Below, in pieces: positions 1 through 8,299 of a DNA stretch of 34,521 nt. The position numbers and the translations under genes were made by a program. Position 1 is the stretch's first letter. Every line of letters begins with the position of its first letter. The DNA is from Rhizobiaceae bacterium (GTDB lineage: Bacteria > Pseudomonadota > Alphaproteobacteria > Rhizobiales > Rhizobiaceae), in contig JAMLJD010000045.1 of the NCBI GenBank assembly GCA_023953775.1, positions 1 through 34,521 of the forward strand, written 5' to 3'. The notes below the pieces were generated by a model that was given only the letters and a program-made list of their open reading frames with translations, ran no database searches and had not been told where the DNA came from.

Positions 1-400
1 AGGCGATCACGACAGGGACGCCGCTGTCAGCCGCATCGGCGATCAGCCGCTCGGCAGTCGCGGCACGACGATCCCAGTCGGGCGCGGAGGCCCAGCTGTT
101 GTCGATGACCAGCGCGAGTGCCGCTCCGCTTGCCGGAAGCTTCTCGCGCGGATTGTAGACCGGACCGGCGAGCGCGAAGATCACCAGTGCGGCCATGAGG
201 AGGCGCAACAGGGTCAGCCACCAGGGGCTCTGGTGCGGTGTTTCCTCCTTGCGCAGCACGCGTGCGAGAATTCGCAGCGGCGGAAAGATCTCGGTCTGCG
301 GCTTGGGCGGCGTCAGCCTGAGCAGCCACCAGATTACAGGAAGGGCGACCAGCCCCCAAAGCACCATCGGCATCGCAAATGAGAGCGGGAGCCAGCTCAT
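1..400 (-). CDS. BatA-domain membrane protein (probably DUF4159 family), N-terminal part only
   Basis: The reading frame starts at the ATG at 400-398 and runs off the left edge, so only about 133 residues are visible. The protein opens MSWLPLSFAMPMVLWGLVAL. It has a hydrophobic segment at residues 5-27, a short linker with the PPLRILARVL stretch, then a second hydrophobic segment (about residues 64-82) ending in a VYNPRE-like turn. This layout fits the BatA N-terminal domain. After it comes LALVIDNSWAS, the start of a von Willebrand-like fold whose first acidic residue is followed by N-S rather than a full metal-binding motif. The start overlaps the DUF58 stop in an ATGA, so the two are probably translationally coupled. 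In alphaproteobacteria the large DUF4159 protein usually follows MoxR and DUF58, which is why I prefer that family; the DUF4159 domain itself would lie outside the window. Confidence 0.75.
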   Translation of the reverse strand, partial: MSWLPLSFAMPMVLWGLVALPVIWWLLRLTPPKPQTEIFPPLRILARVLRKEETPHQSPWWLTLLRLLMAALVIFALAGPVYNPREKLPASGAALALVIDNSWASAPDWDRRAATAERLIADAADSGVPVVIA

Positions 401-1314
401 GAGCGCCCTCCGGCCGCGTATCCGGCGTCGGCCGACAAGGCGAGATGGACCTTCACAAGCGCGTCGGAGGCCAGCCGGTCGGTGTGGTTGACGGTGTAGC
501 TCCAGCCGAGCCGCTTGCACCAGGCGGACAATGCCTCGCGGCGGGCGAGATAGAGCCGCCTATAATCGTCCGCGAACGTCTCGGCGCGCCCTGCGGTAAG
601 CCTTTCCCCTGTCTCCGGGTCGCGGAACTCGGTACGACCAGCGTAGGGGAAGGCTTCTTCCGCAGGATCGACAATCTCGATCAGATGCGCGCGCACCCCG
701 TGCCGGGCGAGGATATCGAGCGATTCCATGGTTTCATTGACCGGATCGAGGAAATCGCCTGCGATGACGATATCGGAAAACCGCCTTATGGCGGTGAAGT
801 CCGGTTTCTGAGGCAGTTCGGCGAGATGCGAAAGCTGCGCTGCGATACGCTCGGCGCCGTTGCGCGCCGAGAACGGGTCGGTCAGGCCGGGCCAGGCGAT
901 CCGTTCGCCGCTGCGCGACAGGAGTTCAGCCAGCGCCAGCACCAGGACCAGCGCGCGCGATTCCTTCGAGACGGTCGCGGCGGCCGATTTGTAGAGCATT
1001 GACGGCGACGGGTCCGCCCACAGCCAGACCGTGTGGGCAGCCTCCCATTCGCGGTCGCGGATGTAGGTATGATCGTCGCGCGCGGAGCGTCGCCAGTCGA
1101 TGCGCGCCACGGCCTCGCCTTCGACATAGGGCCGGAACTGCCAGAAATTCTCGCCGATGCCACGCTTGCGGCGGCCATGCCATCCGGCGATCACCGTGTT
1201 GACGACGCGCCGGGCATCGACCAGCAGGTCGGGTACCAGTGACGCCCGCAGACGGGCGCGGGCAAGTGCGTCGGGCGTCGCAACGGAGACGGTGGCTTCG
1301 CCGATGCGCGCCAT
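397..1314 (-). CDS. DUF58 domain-containing protein
   Basis: A 305-residue protein beginning MARIGEATVSV. The DUF58 core is at about residues 40-110, with GRRKRGIGENFWQFRPY, then the RIDWRRSAR motif and a WLWADPSPSM strand that resembles the start of a vWA fold. DUF58 proteins are found beside MoxR ATPases and are thought to act with them in envelope-related or chaperone-like assembly; the exact substrate is unknown. I chose the ATG at 1314 because GAGG lies five bases upstream and because a longer frame would run back through moxR. The gene follows moxR by 29 bases and shares an ATGA overlap with the BatA-type gene, so the three form one operon. Family assignment is confident; function is inferred only from context. 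Confidence 0.88.
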   Translation of the reverse strand: MARIGEATVSVATPDALARARLRASLVPDLLVDARRVVNTVIAGWHGRRKRGIGENFWQFRPYVEGEAVARIDWRRSARDDHTYIRDREWEAAHTVWLWADPSPSMLYKSAAATVSKESRALVLVLALAELLSRSGERIAWPGLTDPFSARNGAERIAAQLSHLAELPQKPDFTAIRRFSDIVIAGDFLDPVNETMESLDILARHGVRAHLIEIVDPAEEAFPYAGRTEFRDPETGERLTAGRAETFADDYRRLYLARREALSAWCKRLGWSYTVNHTDRLASDALVKVHLALSADAGYAAGGRS

Positions 1315-1343
1315 CACGACCTCGTCGACGGGGGGCGGGTCAT

Positions 1344-2351
1344 CTAACCGGACGCCTTGACCAGCCCGGCAATCACGTCGCGCACGCTCATGCCCTCTGC
1401 CCTGGCCGCGAAGGTCAGCGCCATGCGGTGCTGCAGCACCGGCTCGGCAAGCGCCGCTACGTCGTCGACCGACGGCGCCAGCCGTCCGTCGTAAAGCGCG
1501 CGAGCGCGGGCGCACAATGTCAGCGCCTGGCTGGCGCGGGGGCCGGGGCCCCATGCGACATGCTTGTCGGTCTCGGCGTTGCCCTGACCGGGCCGGGCAG
1601 ATCGGACCAGCTTGAGGATCGCCTCGACGATGCTCTCGGGCACGGGCATGCGGCGAATGAGCTGCTGGATCTCCCTCAGCCGGGAGGGCTGGAGGACATT
1701 TTCGGCGCGGGCATCCTCAATACCGGTCGTCTCGATGAGGATGCGACGCTCCGCCTCGATCTCCGGATACAGGATATCCACCTGCATCAGGAACCGGTCG
1801 AGCTGCGCCTCGGGCAGAGGATAGGTACCTTCCTGCTCGAGCGGGTTCTGGGTGGCGAGAACGTGGAACGGCGCCGGCAGGTCGTGGCGCGCGCCGGCTA
1901 CCGTCACATGATATTCCTGCATCGACTGCAAAAGCGCCGACTGCGTGCGCGGGCTGGCGCGGTTGATCTCGTCGGCCATCAGAAGCTGGGCGAAGATCGG
2001 CCCCGGAATGAACCGGAACGAGCGCTTGCCGCCGTCATCCGTCTCCATCACCTCGGACCCCAGTATGTCGGACGGCATCAGGTCGGGCGTGAACTGGATG
2101 CGGTTGGTCTGCAGGCCCAGGACAATGCCCAGCGTTTCCACGAGCTTGGTCTTGGCGAGGCCCGGGACGCCGACCAGAAGGGCATGGCCGCCGGCCAGAA
2201 GGGCGACCAGCGAACGCTCGACAACGGCCTCCTGGCCGAAGATCACACGACCGACGCCGGCCCGCACCTTCGAGATGTCGGCCAATGCGAGCTCGGCTTC
2301 GGCGACCATCTCCTTTTCGGAGAGCCTGTTTTCCTTCACGATGACACTCAT
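1344..2351 (-). CDS. MoxR-family AAA+ ATPase
   Basis: A 335-residue AAA+ protein beginning MSVIVKENRLSEKEM. Visible motifs, in order, are Walker A (GVPGLAKT), the LMPSDILGSEV region, Walker B (LLMADEINRA), sensor 1 (ATQNP followed by LEQEGTYPLPEAQ), and LDRF, followed by the C-terminal lid domain. MoxR ATPases act as chaperones that help assemble or insert metal centres in partner proteins, generally together with DUF58 and vWA proteins, which are encoded next here. A longer frame exists to 2423, but residues before MSVIVKEN do not look like the family and the standard length fits 2351. This is the first gene of the operon, and a plausible promoter lies about 80 bases upstream. Confidence 0.92.
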   Translation of the reverse strand: MSVIVKENRLSEKEMVAEAELALADISKVRAGVGRVIFGQEAVVERSLVALLAGGHALLVGVPGLAKTKLVETLGIVLGLQTNRIQFTPDLMPSDILGSEVMETDDGGKRSFRFIPGPIFAQLLMADEINRASPRTQSALLQSMQEYHVTVAGARHDLPAPFHVLATQNPLEQEGTYPLPEAQLDRFLMQVDILYPEIEAERRILIETTGIEDARAENVLQPSRLREIQQLIRRMPVPESIVEAILKLVRSARPGQGNAETDKHVAWGPGPRASQALTLCARARALYDGRLAPSVDDVAALAEPVLQHRMALTFAARAEGMSVRDVIAGLVKASG

Positions 2352-2381
2352 GCCGCGTCGCCCTTTTCTGAAGCCGCGCCC

Positions 2382-2401
2382 CGTGCCGTCGTTGCGGCAC
2401 G
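2382..2401. other. 7-bp perfect inverted repeat in the moxR leader
   Basis: CGTGCCG (2382-2388) and CGGCACG (2395-2401) are exact reverse complements separated by six bases. If transcription starts from the promoter proposed at 2434-2461, this hairpin sits in the 5' leader of moxR, about 30 bases before the start codon. There is no T-run after it on the minus strand, so it is not an obvious terminator. It could equally be an operator. Confidence 0.4.
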
Positions 2402-2433
2402 ACTCACCCGGAGGCGATGGCACCCGAAACAGG

Positions 2434-2461
2434 AATGTAAATCACGCATCAAGGCTGACAA
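2434..2461 (-). promoter_or_regulatory. putative sigma-70-type promoter of the moxR operon
   Basis: On the minus strand a TTGTCA hexamer (2461-2456) matches the -35 consensus at five of six positions. It is followed after 16 bases by TACATT (2439-2434), which matches the -10 at four of six. Transcription from here would leave a leader of about 75 bases before moxR. Called by eye. Confidence 0.4.
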
Positions 2462-2489
2462 GCGGAACAACAGTGACTATTTCGTGACC

Positions 2490-3119
2490 ATGGCACCCGA
2501 TTCCAAAACCGAGAAAGGTGGTCTCGCAGGCGCAGGCGACACCGCCGGACTTGAGGCGCTCATCGGTCGCGCGGCGCGCGCCGGCAAGGGCCTTCCCCCG
2601 GTCGATCGCTGGAATCCGGAGTTCTGCGGCGACCTCGACATGGAGATCAAGGCCGACGGCACCTGGTTCTACCTCGGCACACCGATCGGCCGCATGCCAC
2701 TGGTGCAGCTCTTCTCGACCGTTCTGCGCAAGGACGAGGACGGCAGGACCTATCTGGTCACGCCTGTCGAGAAGGTCGGCATCCGCGTCGTCGACGCGCC
2801 GTTCGTCGCGGTCGAGATGAACGTCTCGGGCGAGGGAGACGAGCGCGTCATCACCTTCCGGACCAATGTCGGGGATGTCGTCGAAGCGGGACCGGACCAT
2901 CCGCTGCGCTTCGTCGACGAGGACGATACTGACGGGCTCAAGCCCTATGTCCATGTTCGCGGCAGGCTGGAGGCGCTCGTTGCGCGCCCGGTGATGTACG
3001 ATATGGTCAATCATGGCGAGGAGATCGAGGTCGACGGCGTTGCGATGTTCGCGCTGCGCTCGAAGGGAACGGTCTTCCCCATCATGCCGGTCGAACGGCT
3101 GCGTGCCTTGAGTGCCTGA
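2490..3119 (+). CDS. DUF1285 domain-containing protein
   Basis: A 209-residue soluble protein beginning MAPDSKTEKGG. After a variable N-terminus, the family core starts near residue 40 with PPVDRWNPEFCGDLDMEI, continues through GTWFYLGTPIGR and the LVTPVEKVGIRV stretch, and ends with FPIMPVERL. These are landmarks of DUF1285, a family of unknown biochemical role that has no membrane segment or catalytic motif I can point to. The ATG at 2490 gives the expected length; the frame is open far upstream, but that part overlaps moxR on the other strand and looks non-coding. The stop is two bases from the start of the Nudix gene, so DUF1285, the Nudix gene and the CCA-adding enzyme are probably one operon, an order I recall from other Hyphomicrobiales. 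Confidence 0.88.
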   Translation: MAPDSKTEKGGLAGAGDTAGLEALIGRAARAGKGLPPVDRWNPEFCGDLDMEIKADGTWFYLGTPIGRMPLVQLFSTVLRKDEDGRTYLVTPVEKVGIRVVDAPFVAVEMNVSGEGDERVITFRTNVGDVVEAGPDHPLRFVDEDDTDGLKPYVHVRGRLEALVARPVMYDMVNHGEEIEVDGVAMFALRSKGTVFPIMPVERLRALSA

Positions 3120-3121
3120 TC

Positions 3122-3754
3122 ATGGATGCGTTCACCACGTCCGGCTTCAGCGCCGATGATTTTCGCCGCCGCGCACGGGGGCAAAGCAAGCCGTCGGGCG
3201 ACGATGATTACGGTGACCACCGGCTGAACCCGGCGCTACGCGACATGATTGTACGCGACGGGCTGCGCGACGCGGCGGTGATGATCGCCGTGGTGGACCA
3301 TCCGGGCGACGCGACGCTGCTCCTGACCCAGCGCACCGTGCATCTGCGCAACCATTCCGGCCAGATCGCATTCCCGGGCGGGCGGATCGACCCCGAAGAC
3401 GCGACGCCGGAAGACGCAGCACTGCGCGAGACGGAAGAGGAGGTTGGTCTCGACCCGTCTCTGATCGAGATCATCGGGCGGATGCCCGACTATGTTACCG
3501 GCAGCGGCTATCGCATCGCCCCGGTGCTCGGCGTGGTGAGCCCGGGTTTCGATCTGACCATCAATCCGGACGAGGTCGATGCCGCGTTCGAGGTGCCGTT
3601 GCGCTTCCTGATGGATCCCGCCAACCACCGCCGCGAAAGCCGCTTGTGGAACGAGCAGGAGCGGTTCTTTTACACGATGCCCTATGGCGACCGGTATATC
3701 TGGGGCGTCACGGCCGGCATTATCCATGCGCTGTACGAGAGACTCTACGTTTGA
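3122..3754 (+). CDS. Nudix hydrolase, CoA pyrophosphatase (NudL/NUDT7-like)
   Basis: A 210-residue Nudix protein. The UPF0035-type sequence LLLTQRTVHLRNHSGQIAFP leads straight into the Nudix box, which begins GGRIDPEDATPEDAALRETE and ends EEVGL. The catalytic metal-binding pattern REtEEEvG is intact. The LRxHxGQIxFPGG motif marks the CoA-diphosphatase subfamily, which splits CoA and its derivatives into 3',5'-ADP and a phosphopantetheine product. The start codon is two bases after the DUF1285 stop. The stop (TGA, 3752-3754) overlaps the TTG start of the next gene, a TTGA overlap. Assignment to the CoA subfamily rests on the motif; activity is inferred from the family. Confidence 0.9.
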   Translation: MDAFTTSGFSADDFRRRARGQSKPSGDDDYGDHRLNPALRDMIVRDGLRDAAVMIAVVDHPGDATLLLTQRTVHLRNHSGQIAFPGGRIDPEDATPEDAALRETEEEVGLDPSLIEIIGRMPDYVTGSGYRIAPVLGVVSPGFDLTINPDEVDAAFEVPLRFLMDPANHRRESRLWNEQERFFYTMPYGDRYIWGVTAGIIHALYERLYV

Positions 3755-5028
3755 ACGACCCGCGGACAATCGATACCCGGTCGGGTTGGCTCGGCGCGGC
3801 CGAGCTCCAGGCGTTGCTGACTGCCCTGTCGGCGGACGGCGAAGAAGCGCGCGTGGCGGGCGGTGCGGTGCGCAACGCGCTGCTGGGCGAGGCTGTCGCC
3901 GATGTCGACATCGCAACGACCTGCCTGCCAGATGACACGATCGCACGCGCGACGGCTGCCGGTTTCAAGACGGTGCCGACCGGCTACGACCACGGGACGG
4001 TGACCGTCATTGCCGGCGGGCAGGCCTATGAGGTGACGACGCTTCGCGCCGACATCGAAACGGACGGCCGGCATGCCCGGGTCGTTTTCGGCCGCGATTG
4101 GCGCCGCGACGCAGAGCGGCGCGACTTCACCATCAATGCGCTCTACTGCCTGGCCGACGGAACAATCGTCGATCTCGTCGGCGGTATTGCCGATCTGGAA
4201 AGCCGCACCTTGCGCTTTATCGGCGATGCGGAAGAGCGGATTCGGGAGGATTTCCTGCGAATCCTGCGGTTTTTCAGGTTTTTCGCCTGGTATGGATCGG
4301 GACGGCCGGACGCTCAGGGGCTGAAGGCCTGTGCGCGGCTGAAGGACGGTCTCGCGAAACTGTCGGCGGAACGGGTCTGGTCAGAGCTTAAGAAGCTGCT
4401 TGAAGCGCCCGATCCGGGCCGTGCGCTGTTGTGGATGAGGCAGACAGGAGTGCTGACCGCAGTCCTGCCCGAAAGCGAGAAATGGGGCATCGACGCCGTT
4501 CCGGCGCTGATCGCGGCCGAGCGGGATCTCGGGTGGTCGCCTGATCCTCTCCTGAGGCTGGAGGCAATGGTCCCACCCGAGCCGGCGCGCATGAAGGCAA
4601 TGGCAGATCGCCTGAAGCTTTCGAACGCGGAATCGGCGCGGTTGATCGGCTGGGCGATGGCGCAAGCCGTCAGGCCGGAAACGTCCGACGACGCCTTACG
4701 GCGCGCGCTTTACTACAGCGAGAGCCAGTCCGTCGAGGACCGGCTGAAGCTCGCATGGGTGTCGGCGCGGGGCAGGGCGGAAACGGATGATGCCGCCCTC
4801 GCGGAAGCCGGAAACTATGTGCGGCTCGCGCGCGTCCTGAACGGGTGGACCAAGCCGGCGTTTCCGATCAGCGGCGACGATCTGATCGCACTCGGTTCGA
4901 AGCCGGGAAAATCTCTTGGCGACATTCTCAGAAAACTCGAGGCCGAATGGGTTGATGCGGGGTTCAAACCGCAACGCGACGCGCTCCTCGAGCGCGCCGC
5001 TTCGCTTGTCGCTGAGACTTCCGGCTAG
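3751..5028 (+). CDS. cca: CCA tRNA nucleotidyltransferase / poly(A) polymerase family, class II
   Basis: A 425-residue protein that adds or repairs the CCA end of tRNAs. The nucleotidyltransferase head is seen as RVAGGAVRNALLG followed by DVDIATT, which supplies the two catalytic carboxylates. Then come RRDFTINALY, the template-type motif EDFLRILRFFRF, and helical neck and body domains to the end. I place the start at the TTG at 3751, because it overlaps the Nudix stop as TTGA and gives LNDPRTIDTRSGWLG just before the conserved domain. A longer frame would start inside the Nudix gene and its extra residues look like out-of-frame sequence. The stop at 5026-5028 lies in a CTAG palindrome that also supplies the stop of the DUF1059 gene on the other strand. 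The protein could have poly(A) polymerase activity; the family cannot be split by eye. Confidence 0.92.
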   Translation: MNDPRTIDTRSGWLGAAELQALLTALSADGEEARVAGGAVRNALLGEAVADVDIATTCLPDDTIARATAAGFKTVPTGYDHGTVTVIAGGQAYEVTTLRADIETDGRHARVVFGRDWRRDAERRDFTINALYCLADGTIVDLVGGIADLESRTLRFIGDAEERIREDFLRILRFFRFFAWYGSGRPDAQGLKACARLKDGLAKLSAERVWSELKKLLEAPDPGRALLWMRQTGVLTAVLPESEKWGIDAVPALIAAERDLGWSPDPLLRLEAMVPPEPARMKAMADRLKLSNAESARLIGWAMAQAVRPETSDDALRRALYYSESQSVEDRLKLAWVSARGRAETDDAALAEAGNYVRLARVLNGWTKPAFPISGDDLIALGSKPGKSLGDILRKLEAEWVDAGFKPQRDALLERAASLVAETSG

Positions 5029-5210
5029 GCGGCGTCGCGGACCTTCTCGATCCTGGACTTGATCGCCTCGACCATCGTCTCGCGGATGGTGTCCTCGCCA
5101 TGCGTGTCGCGCATGTGCTCGACGGCGCGGCGGATGACTTCAGCCTCGTCCTCGTGGCGCGTGTGCCAGTCGCATCCCGGAACGAGCGAACCGCAATGAT
5201 ATTCCTTCAT
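5025..5210 (-). CDS. DUF1059 small protein
   Basis: A 61-residue protein, MKEYHCGSLVPGCDWHTRHE onward. Cys6 and Cys13, together with His32 and His37 in EHMRDTHGED, are arranged like a small C2H2 metal site. This spacing is typical of DUF1059, whose function is not established. The start has a good purine-rich upstream stretch (AAGGAGGAAAG read on the minus strand, 5213-5224). It is transcribed towards cca, and the two stops share the CTAG at 5025-5028. No sign of an operon; the gene is probably monocistronic. Confidence 0.85.
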   Translation of the reverse strand: MKEYHCGSLVPGCDWHTRHEDEAEVIRRAVEHMRDTHGEDTIRETMVEAIKSRIEKVRDAA

Positions 5211-5381
5211 GGCTCTTTCCTCCTTGGTTGTTTCCGTCTGGTCACGGGCTGAAAGCATAACACGGAATCGCGCCGCAGGGTTGCACCGTCTTGGAGGTGG
5301 CATAGAGATTTGATCGAAATTGGATGTTGGGCAGCATCGGAAACGACCTATTCTGGCGGCTGCTCGATCCGGAAAACCCAG

Positions 5382-6014
5382 ATGACACTTGTCGACCTCC
5401 TTGCGTTCTGCACCGTGACTGCAATGCTGATCATGTCGCCGGGGCCGAACGGCGTTCTGATTGTGAGAACCGTTCCGACATCGGGGCGAGCGGCGGGTTT
5501 CGCCAATGTTGCCGGGTTCTTCGCAGCGTTCTACATCCACGGAACGCTGTCGATCCTCGGCATTTCGGTCATCCTGATGCAGTCGGCGCAGCTCTTCCTC
5601 GCGGTGAAGATCGCTGGTGCCGCCTATCTGTGCTGGATCGGGTTGAAGGCGCTGTGGTCGGCCTGGCGTGGCATCGCGACGCCGGCTGCGGTGGTTCCGG
5701 CGAAGAGGCGGCGCACGCTGGGCAAGGCCTTTCTCGAAGGCTTCCTCGCTAACGTGCTCAACCCCAAGGTATCGATGTTCTATCTCGCCGCTTTCCCGCA
5801 ATTCATACCGGCCGGCGACAGCGCCGTTGGCTGGGCTTTCCTGCTCGTGTCGCTGCACGCCGCGCTCAACATCGTCTGGTTCACGCTGATGATCGTCTTT
5901 CTGTCAGGATTGCGCTCGGCGACCGGCAATCCGCGTGTCCAGCGCTGGCTGAAGGCGGCGACAGGCGCCGTCTTCATCGGGTTCGGGATCAAGCTTGCGA
6001 CGTTGAGGCCCTGA
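5382..6014 (+). CDS. LysE/RhtB-family amino-acid exporter
   Basis: A 210-residue inner-membrane protein of the usual LysE family length. The N-terminus MTLVDLLAFCTVTAMLIMSP, followed by GPNGVL, carries the family's SPGPN motif. The GFANVAGFFAAF helix, the AGAAYLCWIGLKAL helix, FLEGFLANVLNPKVSMFY and a C-terminal helix then follow, for about six membrane segments. Family members export amino acids or derivatives such as lysine, threonine or homoserine lactone; the substrate here cannot be read from sequence. I use the ATG at 5382, since an upstream ATG at 5310 would add 24 residues unlike the family. The 3' end overlaps the 3' end of the convergent LysR gene by 26 bases, so this LysR is not the classic divergent LysE activator. 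Confidence 0.9.
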   Translation: MTLVDLLAFCTVTAMLIMSPGPNGVLIVRTVPTSGRAAGFANVAGFFAAFYIHGTLSILGISVILMQSAQLFLAVKIAGAAYLCWIGLKALWSAWRGIATPAAVVPAKRRRTLGKAFLEGFLANVLNPKVSMFYLAAFPQFIPAGDSAVGWAFLLVSLHAALNIVWFTLMIVFLSGLRSATGNPRVQRWLKAATGAVFIGFGIKLATLRP

Positions 6015-6924
6015 CCCCGGATCCGAGAGCATCGAAATCGCGTGCGGTCTCGGTGATCTCGCGGCGAATCCAGTCCTTGAACCCGGTCACCTTCGGCTCT
6101 TCGCGGCGCGTGGCCGACGTGACCAGCCAATAACCGTATCCCGTGATCACCCGTTCGCGGAACGGGGCGACAAGGCAGCCGGCCGCCATCGCATCATGCG
6201 CCAGCGTCTGCCATGCCAGCATCACGCCCTGGCCGGCGATCGCCGCGTCCAGCGCCAGCGACGAATCGTTGAAGCTGTTGCCGATCGTGAGATCGCGATC
6301 ACGCAGGCCCAACGGTTCAAGCCAGGTGTCCCACGGTATCGTCGAATTGGCATCGACGACGACCGCCACGCCGAGCACATCCTTCGGTTCGTGTAGACGC
6401 TTCGCCAGTTCCGGCGTGCAGACCGGGAATACTTCCTGATCGAGCAGAAAGTCAGCCCGGACCCCATGCCAGTCGCCCCGGCCAACGCGTATCGCCAGGT
6501 CGATATCGGAAATATCGGGATTGACCATTGTCGTCGATGCATCGAGCCGGACCTTGATGTCGGGGTGCAGGCGCGAATAGGTGCTCAGCCGGGGGACCAG
6601 CCATTTCGAGGCGAATACGGGGGCCACCGAGATGGTCAGCACCCGTTCGTCGTGATGACGGGATGCCGCGACCGCCTCGTCGATCGCCCGAAAACCCGCG
6701 GTCAGCCGCGCCAGCAAAACGGCGCCCGTCTCGGTGGGCACGAGTGCCCGGCCGGAACGGTGGAAAACGGGGCGTCCGAGCTGCCGTTCCGTCTTCAGGA
6801 CCTGCTGGCTCACGGCGCCGGGCGAGACCGCGAGCTCGTCCGCGGCTTTCTGAACTGTTCCAAGTCGCCCGACGGCTTCAAGCGCCCGCAGGCCGTTGAG
6901 GTGGACACGGTTCAACTCTTTCAT
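5989..6924 (-). CDS. LysR-type transcriptional regulator, GcvA-like
   Basis: A 311-residue LysR protein. The N-terminal winged helix-turn-helix reads LNGLRALEAVGRLGTVQKAA followed by DELAVSPGAVSQQV. The substrate-binding domain includes LTISVAPVFASKWLVPRL and DIDLAIRVGRGDW, which are hallmarks of the GcvA subgroup. The C-terminal tail (about 30 residues) is variable. It is divergent from a DUF1127-like small gene (start 7017) across 92 bases, and its 3' end overlaps lysE tail to tail. The divergent small gene is therefore the likeliest target. The inducer is unknown. Confidence 0.9.
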   Translation of the reverse strand: MKELNRVHLNGLRALEAVGRLGTVQKAADELAVSPGAVSQQVLKTERQLGRPVFHRSGRALVPTETGAVLLARLTAGFRAIDEAVAASRHHDERVLTISVAPVFASKWLVPRLSTYSRLHPDIKVRLDASTTMVNPDISDIDLAIRVGRGDWHGVRADFLLDQEVFPVCTPELAKRLHEPKDVLGVAVVVDANSTIPWDTWLEPLGLRDRDLTIGNSFNDSSLALDAAIAGQGVMLAWQTLAHDAMAAGCLVAPFRERVITGYGYWLVTSATRREEPKVTGFKDWIRREITETARDFDALGSGVRASTSQA

Positions 6925-7016
6925 TTAGTTTTTCTATACGATCGCGTTGGCAATCTCCATGGATTTCTGGCCTCCGGGGCTGCATTTTTGGACCTCACAA
7001 GACGGAGATCAGTACG

Positions 7017-7199
7017 ATGCTTAGTCAGATTTTCTGGAATATCGGCAGGCGGATCGCGGCCTACAGGCAGGTGAGAACCGATGTGGCGCCGCAGGAGCGT
7101 TGGTGCGACGATCCATTGTCGCATCCGGACATCGCGCGGATGTCGCTCACCGAGATCGCGGATCTGCCTCTGGGCCGCAGCGCCCGGTGCGGCTGCTAG
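7017..7199 (+). CDS. small DUF1127-like protein divergent from LysR
   Basis: A 60-residue protein, MLSQIFWNIGRRIAAYRQVR onward. An amphipathic, arginine-rich N-terminal helix is followed by HPDIARMSLTEIADLPLGR. That matches the general plan of DUF1127/YjiS-like proteins, with a basic helix and then a degenerate 'eLaDiGlsR' helix. The ATG follows GGAGAT after eight bases. DUF1127 proteins in alphaproteobacteria have been linked to RNA turnover and phosphate or carbon metabolism, but this member diverges enough that no function should be transferred. It ends with CGC just before the stop. The divergent LysR at 5989-6924 is its probable regulator. Confidence 0.6.
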   Translation: MLSQIFWNIGRRIAAYRQVRTDVAPQERWCDDPLSHPDIARMSLTEIADLPLGRSARCGC

Positions 7200-7266
7200 A
7201 CGTTGCTCGACAAGCAGAACGACGCGCCGGGCCCACGACAGACCCGATCGCCGGTGGTAGCAGGCC

Positions 7267-8181
7267 TTAGGGCCATTTCACCTCGGGCGGCAGGCTGGAC
7301 AGGATCGAGTCGACATTGCCGCCTGTCTTCAGGCCGAAGATCGTGCCGCGGTCGTAAAGCAGGTTGAATTCGACGTAGCGGCCGCGCCGGATCAGCTGCT
7401 CCTCGCGGTCGGCGTCGGTCCAGTTGACGTTAAAGTTCTTGCGTACGAGATGCTGGTAGACGATCAGGAACGTTCGACCGACGTCCTGGGTAAAGCGGAA
7501 ATCGGCGTCCCAGCCACCAATCTCCTCCGGCGCCTTCAGCCAGTCGTAGAAGATGCCACCGATGCCACGCGGCTCCTGGCGATGCGGCAGGTAGAAGTAG
7601 TCGTCGCACCATTTCTTGAATCGCGGGTAGTCGGCGATGCCCGGATGCTTGGAGCAGACGAACTCCATCGCCTTGTGGAAGGCAAGGGTGTCGGCGTCTT
7701 CCTGCCTGCGCCTGCGGTCGAGCACGGGCGTCAGGTCGGCGCCACCGCCGAACCACTGACGCGTCGTGACCACCATGCGGGTATTCATGTGGACGGCCGG
7801 GACATTGGGGTTCTGCGGATGGGCGATGAGGGAGATCCCGCTTGCCCAGAATCGCGGGTCTTCCTCGGCGCCGGGAATCTGGGCGCGGAATTCCGGGGAG
7901 AACTCGCCATGGACGGTCGAGGTGTGGACGCCTACCTTCTCGAAGACGCGGCCATGCATGAGCGACATCACGCCACCCCCGCCGGCGCCGCCGTCACGCT
8001 TCCAGGGCGTGCGTTCGAAGCGGCCCGGGGCCCATGACGCGAGCGGACCAGCCAGCTCGTCCTCGATCGTCTCGAAGGCCGAGCAGATGCGGTCGCGCAG
8101 TTCCTCGAACCAGCGCCGCGCAGTCTCTTTCCTGTCCTCGATATCGTCCGGCAGTCCCGCCGGAATGTCGGGTCTTTCCAT
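7267..8181 (-). CDS. hemF: oxygen-dependent coproporphyrinogen-III oxidase
   Basis: A 304-residue enzyme that oxidatively decarboxylates coproporphyrinogen III to protoporphyrinogen IX with O2, in haem synthesis. Family signatures are clear: [20 protein letters not shown] near residue 70, [20 protein letters not shown], and the stretch [20 protein letters not shown]. The C-terminal [20 protein letters not shown] and [11 protein letters not shown] are also present. I start at the ATG at 8181 (MERPDIPAG), because the frame upstream to 8421 is low-complexity Arg/Gly and overlaps the divergent small gene. The protein is full length with no missing blocks. It implies aerobic haem synthesis, consistent with the cytochrome bc1 genes in the same window. 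Confidence 0.95.
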   Translation of the reverse strand: MERPDIPAGLPDDIEDRKETARRWFEELRDRICSAFETIEDELAGPLASWAPGRFERTPWKRDGGAGGGGVMSLMHGRVFEKVGVHTSTVHGEFSPEFRAQIPGAEEDPRFWASGISLIAHPQNPNVPAVHMNTRMVVTTRQWFGGGADLTPVLDRRRRQEDADTLAFHKAMEFVCSKHPGIADYPRFKKWCDDYFYLPHRQEPRGIGGIFYDWLKAPEEIGGWDADFRFTQDVGRTFLIVYQHLVRKNFNVNWTDADREEQLIRRGRYVEFNLLYDRGTIFGLKTGGNVDSILSSLPPEVKWP

Positions 8182-8299
8182 TTTTCTTGCCCCGTCGATC
8201 TGCCCGTTGGGCCGCCAGCGCGGCCGGCATGCATATTTGACTCGTCTTGAACGCGGATGATCCCTAATCTTTGTCGTTGGACGGTCAAGGAGTTCTTTG

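Noticed and set aside
1239..2489. Long in-frame extension upstream of the DUF1285 gene
   Set aside because: It lies antisense to moxR and part of DUF58, and reads as low-complexity Arg/His-rich sequence. High G+C content keeps antisense frames open.
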